A stretch of 14,727 bases of DNA from Bacteroidota bacterium (lineage in GTDB: Bacteria > Bacteroidota > Ignavibacteria > Tepidaquicellales > Tepidaquicellaceae). The position numbers were made by a program, and so were the translations under genes. The stretch lies in assembly GCA_023429265.1 (NCBI GenBank), contig JAEYVS010000194.1, positions 1 to 14,727 on the forward strand, given 5' to 3'. Under the pieces are notes generated by a model. That model was not told where the DNA came from. It did not search any database and was given only the letters and a program-made list of their open reading frames with translations. This document shows positions 6,011 to 12,508 of the stretch, piece after piece (the stretch's first letter is position 1; every line of letters starts with the position of its first letter).

Positions 6011-8989
6011 ATGGCCAAAAAACTACTTTGGTTACTACCCATTATAACTATTGGGTATTTCTTCTTTACAGGTCAGGACTTTAAGGGAAATGACGACAGG
6101 AAATGGGATTTGGATCAGAGAATGACCAAACTCTATGTAACTGATGAGTATGCACCCCTTCCTGCAGTAGAAGATCGCAATTTTGTTCACTCAACTCAAC
6201 CAAGAGTATTTGTTACTCCTAATGGTGTAATGAGTGTAACTCCGAATATCAGACCTTACCCGACAACTAATACAAATCAGAGTGAGGTTATTATTACAAG
6301 ACACCCAACTAATCAGAATATTATGTTTGCCTCTGCAAACATGACTACAATTGGTGGTTCTCTATTCATTAGTGAAGGTGTTTATGTAACAACAAATGGA
6401 GGTGCTACCTGGTTCGGTAGTGATACTCTAAACGGAGCTCCTATCGGAAATCATGGTGGTGATCCGGGTCCCGCTATTGATCATAATGGCAGATTCTATA
6501 TGTCGCACCTTGGCTTTTCAACCAGTGGTATGTTTGCAAATTATTCAACAAATAATGGAGCGACCTGGTCAAATACTTTTACCATTGCTTCAGGTTCACA
6601 GGATAAAAATTTTACAGCTGTAGATGATGATCCATCCAGCCCATTCTATGGTAGAGCATACACTGTTTGGTCGCTTTTTACCGCTGCTAATCCTCCGATA
6701 GCTGTTTCATACACTTCTAATAGTGGTGTAAGCTGGACTCCTGCTCAGCAGGTAAACGTTCCTCCTGCAGGACATTATTCACAGGGTGTTGATATTAGAA
6801 CAGGTCCCGGCGGTGCGGTAAATCTTATCTGGACTGCGCCAGTATCTAGTTCACCTTTTACCGGTGATTATTGTGGTTTCGCAAGATCAACTAATGGAGG
6901 TGTTAACTGGACTGTGAATGAAAATGTTTTTGATATAAATGGTATCAGAAGTTCCAGCTTTGGTTCTTATGGTATCAGAACAAATGACTTCCCAAGAATT
7001 GACATAGACCGTTCAGGTGGAGCAAGAAACGGATGGATATATGTTGTTGTTCCTGAGAAAGCTCCCGGTGCAGCTACCGATGCTGCTGATGTTATTTTAA
7101 GAAGTTCTTCAAATAACGGAACAACGTGGTCTGCTCCAATAAGAGTTAACCAGGATACACCTGGAAATGGCAAGTTGCAGTTCTTTCCTGCCGTTAGAGT
7201 AGATGAATTTGGCGGAGTAAATGTTGTATGGTATGACAATAGAAACACTGCATCAGATTCCGCTGAAGTTTATATGGGAAGATCCCTCGATGGTGGATTA
7301 ACCTGGTCAGAAGTTATTGTAAGTGACCATAGATTCCGTCCAAGAGCAATTACAGGTCTTGCAGGTGGATATGCTGGTGACTACATTGGCATCACCTCAG
7401 GTAACGCAAAAATCTGGCCTGTTTGGATGGATAATTCAACAGGAAATTACCAGCTATGGACTGCAGGTATTAATATTGCTAATTATCCATTGAATGCTTT
7501 TAACCTGCAATCACCATCTGCAGGTGTTACTATTAATAGTATCCCAAATTCAACGGCTACTGTCACTTTTAACTGGGATACTTCAGCAACAGGTGCTTCA
7601 TATAAATGGATTTTTGGTTCACCAACACCAACTCCCAGACAGATTACTCAGCAGACATCTTCTAATTCTTTAACAATGACTCTTGGTCAGCTTGATGTTA
7701 TCTTAGCAGGTTTAGGACTTGCTCCTGGACAGCAATTAGTTGGTCAATGGGATGCCTGGGCTTTCCGTCCTAATCCACCTGCTAATGATTCTTTAAAAGC
7801 TGCTAATGGTCCCAGAGCTGTAACTTTGAGAAGAGGCATTCCTACTCTTTCAGCTTTTAATCTTTCTTCACCTCCTAATAATACAACCATTGTTACTTCT
7901 ATTTTTAATAGCAGCAACGTTGGATTCAACTGGACTAAGTCAGGTGATGGAACTACATATAAATTTAAATTCGGAAGCCCGACCGTTGCCAGCCAGCAGA
8001 TAAATCTCGCCTCAGGCAATGGTGGTTATGATACATCGTTTGTAAGAACTAATGCTCAGCTCGATGCAATTTTGGCAGGTCTGGGTGTTGCCCCCGGTGG
8101 ATCACTCGTTGGTCAGTGGGCGGTGTATGCATATAATGGTCAGGATTCATTGAAATCCGTTGAAACACATAATCTTACTTTTACAAGATCAGGTGTCACA
8201 GCATTATTCTATGATGACTTCTCGGCGGGTACCGGTCAATGGACAATTACTAATGACGGAGGTACTTGCACCTGGCAGACCTTCTCAACTCCATATCCAA
8301 ATACATATACACTGCCGGCAACTTCACAGTCTCCGGTTCTTTCAGCAGATGCTGATGAATGCGGTAATCCCAGCAGCACTTTAGGTACAGCTTCTGTGTT
8401 AAACAATATTAATTGTACCGGATATACTAATATTACGCTGGAATGGGATAATGATTGGAGAATTCTTGACGCTAAGGATATTGCAAGAGTACAGGCAAGT
8501 TATGATGGAGGCTCTACCTGGCAGACAGTTGTAGAATGGGTTGGTGTATCACAGAGAAATACGCACGAAGTAAAATCTCTGCCTCTTGCGCATAATATCT
8601 CAAATCTTAAGATAAGATTTGTTTCCATCCAACCCGGTTGGGACTGGTTTTGGGTAATTGATAATGTAACCGTTAAAGGTGATATTATGGTTGGTGTTAC
8701 AGGTAATGGTGCTGAAATTCCAAAGGAATTTGCTCTTTACCAGAACTATCCAAATCCTTTCAATCCTGCAACTAAAATAAAGTTCGACATTCCGAAACAA
8801 AGTATCGTTTCAATTAAACTTTATGACATAGCCGGTAGGGAAGTTACAAGACTTGTAAACAACGCCAGCTATTCACCAGGTGCTTACTCTGTAGAATTTA
8901 ATGCATCACATCTTGCAAGTGGTGTTTACTTCTACCGTATAGAAGCTGACAACTTTGTTCAAATAAAGAAAATGATGTTAATAAAATAA
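6011..8989 (+). CDS. T9SS-secreted sialidase-like Asp-box beta-propeller protein A
   Basis: A 992-residue exported protein. The start is at MAKKLLWLLP, not at the upstream in-frame ATG, because paralogue B begins identically (MAKRILWLIP) and a hairpin lies upstream. Residues 1-20 are a signal segment. Residues about 85-487 form a sialidase-type beta-propeller with six Asp-boxes, at 127-134, 179-186, 235-242, 293-300, 366-373 and 425-432 (for example STNNGATW, SLDGGLTW), ending in GDYIGI and PVWMDNSTG. Two ~105-residue Ig/SusE-like repeats follow (about 495-608 and 613-727), sharing QLD-x-ILAGLG-x-APG and LVGQW. A MAM/jelly-roll-like domain (about 732-890) has an Asp-box-like YDGGSTW and WFWVIDNV. 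The T9SS type A sorting domain spans about 903-992 (QNYPNPFNP at 911-919). No sialidase RIP motif is seen, so binding or structure is more likely than hydrolysis; the ligand is unknown. Confidence 0.88.
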   Translation: MAKKLLWLLPIITIGYFFFTGQDFKGNDDRKWDLDQRMTKLYVTDEYAPLPAVEDRNFVHSTQPRVFVTPNGVMSVTPNIRPYPTTNTNQSEVIITRHPTNQNIMFASANMTTIGGSLFISEGVYVTTNGGATWFGSDTLNGAPIGNHGGDPGPAIDHNGRFYMSHLGFSTSGMFANYSTNNGATWSNTFTIASGSQDKNFTAVDDDPSSPFYGRAYTVWSLFTAANPPIAVSYTSNSGVSWTPAQQVNVPPAGHYSQGVDIRTGPGGAVNLIWTAPVSSSPFTGDYCGFARSTNGGVNWTVNENVFDINGIRSSSFGSYGIRTNDFPRIDIDRSGGARNGWIYVVVPEKAPGAATDAADVILRSSSNNGTTWSAPIRVNQDTPGNGKLQFFPAVRVDEFGGVNVVWYDNRNTASDSAEVYMGRSLDGGLTWSEVIVSDHRFRPRAITGLAGGYAGDYIGITSGNAKIWPVWMDNSTGNYQLWTAGINIANYPLNAFNLQSPSAGVTINSIPNSTATVTFNWDTSATGASYKWIFGSPTPTPRQITQQTSSNSLTMTLGQLDVILAGLGLAPGQQLVGQWDAWAFRPNPPANDSLKAANGPRAVTLRRGIPTLSAFNLSSPPNNTTIVTSIFNSSNVGFNWTKSGDGTTYKFKFGSPTVASQQINLASGNGGYDTSFVRTNAQLDAILAGLGVAPGGSLVGQWAVYAYNGQDSLKSVETHNLTFTRSGVTALFYDDFSAGTGQWTITNDGGTCTWQTFSTPYPNTYTLPATSQSPVLSADADECGNPSSTLGTASVLNNINCTGYTNITLEWDNDWRILDAKDIARVQASYDGGSTWQTVVEWVGVSQRNTHEVKSLPLAHNISNLKIRFVSIQPGWDWFWVIDNVTVKGDIMVGVTGNGAEIPKEFALYQNYPNPFNPATKIKFDIPKQSIVSIKLYDIAGREVTRLVNNASYSPGAYSVEFNASHLASGVYFYRIEADNFVQIKKMMLIK

Positions 8990-9041
8990 CATATCACTTC
9001 AAGTGTTATATCCCAAAGGGAGGCAATAGCCTCCCTTTTTT
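8948..9041 (+). repeat. 94-bp direct repeat, copy 1 (3' end of gene A plus terminator)
   Basis: This segment contains the last 13 codons and stop of gene A (DNFVQIKKMMLIK), the short 3' UTR and the terminator. It recurs at 9109-9202 with an offset of 161 bases. I count four differences, at 8986, 9009, 9013 and 9027; the only one in coding sequence is a synonymous AAA/AAG change. Confidence 0.95.
9015..9041 (+). terminator. Rho-independent terminator of propeller gene A
   Basis: AAAGGGAGGC (9015-9024) pairs with GCCTCCCTTT (9029-9038) around the loop AATA and is followed by further Ts. It lies 25 bp after the stop codon of gene A. Confidence 0.9.
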
Positions 9042-9070
9042 GTACAAATCCTTAAAGCTTTTAGTTAGCC

Positions 9071-9110
9071 GATCGTAGCGTAGCGCAGATCCCGACCATT
9101 CGTGTCGGGA
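9071..9110. repeat. REP-like double-hairpin element
   Basis: Two adjacent palindromes: GATC/GATC with an inner GCG-TAG-CGC (9071-9091), and TCCCGAC/GTCGGGA (9090-9096 with 9104-9110) around a 7-nt loop. The second has no T-tract, so it is not an ordinary terminator. This is more GC-rich than its surroundings and has the size and shape of a dispersed extragenic palindrome (REP). Its dispersal in the genome cannot be tested from one copy. Confidence 0.5.
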
Positions 9111-9150
9111 CAACTTTGTTCAAATAAAGAAAATGATGTTAATAAAGTAA
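9109..9150 (+). pseudogene. Remnant 3' end of a duplicated propeller/T9SS gene
   Basis: Fourteen codons including the stop that read DNFVQIKKMMLIK, identical to the end of gene A. Upstream of 9109 the match stops abruptly at the REP-like hairpin, and no start codon or coding context remains. It is best explained as the tail of a tandem copy of gene A whose body was deleted, or as a short local duplication. Confidence 0.75.
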
Positions 9151-9175
9151 CATATCACTTCAAGTGTTACATCTC

Positions 9176-9202
9176 AAAGGGAGGCAACAGCCTCCCTTTT
9201 TT
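9176..9202 (+). terminator. Duplicated terminator
   Basis: AAAGGGAGGC (9176-9185), loop AACA, GCCTCCCTTT (9190-9199) and a longer T-tract. It is a copy of the terminator at 9015, with a single loop difference, so stem pairing is intact. It now acts as a second stop between the propeller genes. Confidence 0.88.
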
Positions 9203-9439
9203 TGTTGCCTCAAGTCAGTGACTTTGTAAGAAAATTCCTACGTAATACTTGGACCGTTGAAATCCATTTAAAAAATTAAAGCTTAAGTAATTATTTTTTC
9301 ATTCAGTTATCCGCGTGTCTTTGTTAATATTTCAACCTACATAGAATTAATTCATTTATATTTATATATTTAATCGATTCTTAAGGTTTTCCTTACTAAT
9401 CATTACCAAGCAGAAATTCTAAATTTAAAAAACTTTACA
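9203..9439. other. AT-rich upstream region of propeller gene B
   Basis: 237 bp with no ORF of note and no exact TAnnTTTG element. Together with the repeats before it, 450 bp separate the two paralogous genes, so gene B presumably has its own promoter here. Apart from the leader element at 9405-9416 I recognise nothing in it. Confidence 0.5.
9405..9416 (+). promoter_or_regulatory. Leader element shared by the two propeller genes, copy B
   Basis: ACCAAGCAGAAA, identical to 5979-5990 in the leader of gene A, at nearly the same distance from the start codon (23 versus 20 nt). Confidence 0.45.
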
Positions 9440-12301
9440 ATGGCCAAGAGAATACTATGGTTAATTCCTATCGTCTTGATAGGCTTTTTTATTTTTACGG
9501 CGCAGGATTTTCCGTCGGGAGATAGAGAAAAGTGGAACAATGATCCACAGATGACTAAACTCCTTATGACGGGAGAAAAATACGCCCCGCTGCCTACTCT
9601 TTCTAATGACTATGTCTTTTCTACTACTCCGAGAGTTTATAATACAAGAGGCGGTTCATTAATTGTAAATCCAAGCTTTCGTCCGTATCCTACAACAAAT
9701 ACCACTCAGAGTGAAGTGATCATCGTGAGAAATCCCGTTAATACTTCCATTATGTGGGCATCTGCTAATATGTATTACCCTGCCGGGGGATTCATATCGG
9801 AAGGTGTTTATGTTACTACTGATGGCGGGAATAGCTGGTTTGGAAATGATACACTTACAGGAGCCCCCATAGGTGGACACGGTGGTGATCCCGCTCCCGC
9901 GATAGATAAGGATGGCACATTCCTTATCACTCACCTTGGAGGTGGAATCGGAGCTAACTACTCTACTGATAATGGAGCTACCTGGTCTAATACTTTTATG
10001 ATCATCACAGGATCTCAGGACAAGAATCTATCCAATACTGATGATGACCCCACCAGTCCTTACTATGGAAGAACTTATACCGTTTGGACGGATTTCAGGA
10101 CTACCGTAAAACCGATTCTTGTTTCCTATACTTCTAATGGTGGAGTTAGCTGGACCACCGCAGAAGCCATCAATAATCCTCCTTCACCATACACTACTTC
10201 ACAGGGATGTGATATTGTTACCGGTCCCGGTGGTGTGGTTTATGCTACCTGGAGAGACCACGGTGCTTCACCTTTTACGGGTAAAAGAGTAGGACTGGGT
10301 GTCTCAACAAATGGTGGTGATGACTGGACTGTAACAAACCAGGCTTTTGAAATGAATGGTGTCCGTGATGCTTCTTTTGGAACTTACGGAATTAGAGTAC
10401 CGGATTTTCCCAGAATTGACGTCGATAAATCAGGAGGTCCCCGAAACGGATGGATTTACATCGTAACTAACGAGTTTAACCTTGCGCCTTCGGGTTCAGA
10501 TGCTGATGTTGTAATGAATGTTTCATCCGATGGCGGCGCTACCTGGACAAGGTCAAGAGTTAACCAGGATCCAATGAATAATGGTAAGCTGCAGTTTTTC
10601 CCAGCTGTCGATGTAGATGACAATGGTGGTGTGAACGTTGTATATTATAGTAATGAAAATACAGCGGCTGATTCCTCTGAAGTCTTTGTCGCAAGGTCTC
10701 TTGATGGCGGTGCTACCTGGGATAATATACTTGTAAGTGATCATAGGTTCCGTCCACGCGCAATTTCAGGCTTAGCAGGCGGTTATTCCGGTGACTATAT
10801 TGGTATCACAACTGCGAATAACAAAATATGGCCTGTATGGATGGATAATTCCACAGGGATTTACCAGCTATGGACTGCGTCTATCGAACTAGGACCTGCT
10901 ATACAGCATACCCCGTTAACAAATACAGAAAATGTAACTGGACCGTATGTCATTAATGCAACAATCACACCTGCGGGTTCACCGATTGACCCCGCTGAAA
11001 CAAAAGTATTCTGGTCAAGAAACGGCGCTCCATTGACTAATAGCGTAGCGATGACAAACTCCGGAGGTAATAATTGGACTGCTAATATCCCCGGGAATGG
11101 AACTGCTGCCGAATACAGGTATTACATTACTACTGAGGATAACCTTAACAGGACAGCGACAAATCCTGCTGGTGCCCCCACAAATTTTCACTCATTTATG
11201 GCATCACCGGATACACAAAATCCACAGATAACCCATACTCCTGTCGGTTCGATTCCGCTCATTAACTGGCCCGCTCCTGTTGCAGCTTCAGTTACTGATA
11301 ATATCGGTGTGGATTCTGTTTATGTGAAATGGAGAATAAATTCTAACGGTGTTTTAAAACAATTTACACTCGCAAATACCGGTGGTGACAATTATGAAGG
11401 AATATTCAATTCCACTCCACCGGATGTAGATATAACTGACACAGTTTTCTATAGAGTATTTGCGGTCGATAATTCAAGTAATAGTAATCTTGACTCGACA
11501 AGTCAGCATGCAATAACATTCCTGAATAAGTTCTTTATTGAGCCCTTCCCATCGACTACATTTAATACCGGGCATTGGGCTACAATAACTGCTGTACAGA
11601 TAATAAATGCAAGCGGTGTTTCTACCGGTACTTTCCCGCATCCTGTACCGTCTGAACCGAATTTCCTAACAGTAAAGAATACAACTGCTCTTCTCGAGTC
11701 TCAGACAATAGACATTAGCACATTTAATACAGCAGCGGTAATAATGCACGAAAGTGAGCACGACCTTGAACCCGGTGAAAGAGTGCACCTTGAATATTTT
11801 GCTGATAATAGCACCTGGCAGTCTTTAAATATATTTAATGGAACCGATAATGGTTTTGGTACATTCGAACCCTTCGATTCCGTTGCGTTCCTGCTTCCTT
11901 CAAATGGTCTTCATTCCGGATTTAAGATAAGGTTCAGAGGTGAAGGACTTGAAAGCACTGATGAATGGTTCTTTGATGACATCTGCATTATAGGTGATGT
12001 AGCCACCGGTAATATTACAAATACCGGAAGTATCCCTGAGAGATTTAGCCTGAGCCAGAATTATCCAAATCCGTTCAATCCAACTACAAAGATCAGTTTT
12101 GATGTTTCAAAACAGTCTTTCGTCACTTTAAAGATATATGATATCGCCGGACGCGAAGTAGCAAAGCTTGTTAATGGTAATCTCACGGCAGGGACTTATG
12201 CAGTTGACTTTAATGGTTCAGCATTATCCAGCGGTGTTTATTTCTACAGGATTGAAGCTAATGAATTCGTACAAACAAAGAGAATGATGCTAATTAAGTA
12301 G
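9440..12301 (+). CDS. T9SS-secreted sialidase-like Asp-box beta-propeller protein B
   Basis: A 953-residue paralogue of protein A, colinear and clearly related from residue 1 to about 483. A signal segment (MAKRILWLIPIVLIGFFIFT) is followed by a propeller with six Asp-boxes, at 126-133, 175-182, 231-238, 289-296, 362-369 and 420-427 (STDNGATW, SSDGGATW, SLDGGATW). SDHRFRPRAI, GDYIGIT and PVWMDNSTG are conserved blocks. After about 485 it differs from A: two Ig-like modules (about 487-590 and 595-693) that match the terminal protease of this window, then a MAM/jelly-roll-like domain (about 697-853, WFFDDICIIGD). It ends in a type A T9SS sorting domain (about 864-953, QNYPNPFNP at 873-881). It should be exported and anchored or released at the outer surface. 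No sialidase RIP motif is seen, so hydrolytic activity is doubtful. Confidence 0.88.
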   Translation: MAKRILWLIPIVLIGFFIFTAQDFPSGDREKWNNDPQMTKLLMTGEKYAPLPTLSNDYVFSTTPRVYNTRGGSLIVNPSFRPYPTTNTTQSEVIIVRNPVNTSIMWASANMYYPAGGFISEGVYVTTDGGNSWFGNDTLTGAPIGGHGGDPAPAIDKDGTFLITHLGGGIGANYSTDNGATWSNTFMIITGSQDKNLSNTDDDPTSPYYGRTYTVWTDFRTTVKPILVSYTSNGGVSWTTAEAINNPPSPYTTSQGCDIVTGPGGVVYATWRDHGASPFTGKRVGLGVSTNGGDDWTVTNQAFEMNGVRDASFGTYGIRVPDFPRIDVDKSGGPRNGWIYIVTNEFNLAPSGSDADVVMNVSSDGGATWTRSRVNQDPMNNGKLQFFPAVDVDDNGGVNVVYYSNENTAADSSEVFVARSLDGGATWDNILVSDHRFRPRAISGLAGGYSGDYIGITTANNKIWPVWMDNSTGIYQLWTASIELGPAIQHTPLTNTENVTGPYVINATITPAGSPIDPAETKVFWSRNGAPLTNSVAMTNSGGNNWTANIPGNGTAAEYRYYITTEDNLNRTATNPAGAPTNFHSFMASPDTQNPQITHTPVGSIPLINWPAPVAASVTDNIGVDSVYVKWRINSNGVLKQFTLANTGGDNYEGIFNSTPPDVDITDTVFYRVFAVDNSSNSNLDSTSQHAITFLNKFFIEPFPSTTFNTGHWATITAVQIINASGVSTGTFPHPVPSEPNFLTVKNTTALLESQTIDISTFNTAAVIMHESEHDLEPGERVHLEYFADNSTWQSLNIFNGTDNGFGTFEPFDSVAFLLPSNGLHSGFKIRFRGEGLESTDEWFFDDICIIGDVATGNITNTGSIPERFSLSQNYPNPFNPTTKISFDVSKQSFVTLKIYDIAGREVAKLVNGNLTAGTYAVDFNGSALSSGVYFYRIEANEFVQTKRMMLIK

Positions 12302-12341
12302 TTGGTTTAATACTGCTTAAAGTTCTTAGGCTAATATTTTA

Positions 12342-12373
12342 CTTGTTTAATTAGTTTTACGGCTTTATATTTG
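12342..12373 (+). promoter_or_regulatory. Candidate Bacteroidota-type promoter upstream of the second S8 protease
   Basis: TATATTTG (12366-12373) matches TAnnTTTG, with CTTG (12342-12345) 20 bases upstream. The predicted start of transcription, near 12380, falls at the left arm of the following hairpin. This is the same arrangement as in front of gene A. Confidence 0.35.
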
Positions 12374-12380
12374 TTCTACG

Positions 12381-12412
12381 GCGGGGGGTGTGTTCACCCC
12401 CTGCTTTTTTTT
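12381..12412 (+). terminator. Rho-independent terminator after propeller gene B
   Basis: A ten-pair stem GCGGGGGGTG/CACCCCCTGC (12381-12390 with 12395-12404, one G-U pair), loop TGTT, then eight Ts. It is the strongest hairpin in the window and lies about 80 bp after the stop of gene B and about 100 bp before the next start. Confidence 0.9.
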
Positions 12413-12508
12413 ACCCGGTCCACAATCCCGTTCTATACCGGATAAGATCATCTCTGACGGGGGTCAATTATTATAAAAACTATAAGAATTTAAATTAAAT
12501 AAATATTT

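Larger units (their letters stand above)
9109..9202 (+). repeat. 94-bp direct repeat, copy 2
   Basis: The second copy of 8948-9041 at 90/94 identity, including the stop codon, spacer and terminator hairpin. Its left edge overlaps the last two bases of the REP-like hairpin; its right edge is within the terminator's T-tract. Confidence 0.95.

Noticed and set aside
6011..8989. Annotation of A (and B) as active exo-alpha-sialidase
   Set aside because: Only Asp-boxes and the propeller pattern are visible; they occur in many non-enzymatic proteins, and the RIP motif is not seen.
9088..9110. TCCCGAC/GTCGGGA hairpin as a terminator
   Set aside because: No T-tract follows the stem, and true terminators lie on both sides; a REP-like element fits better.
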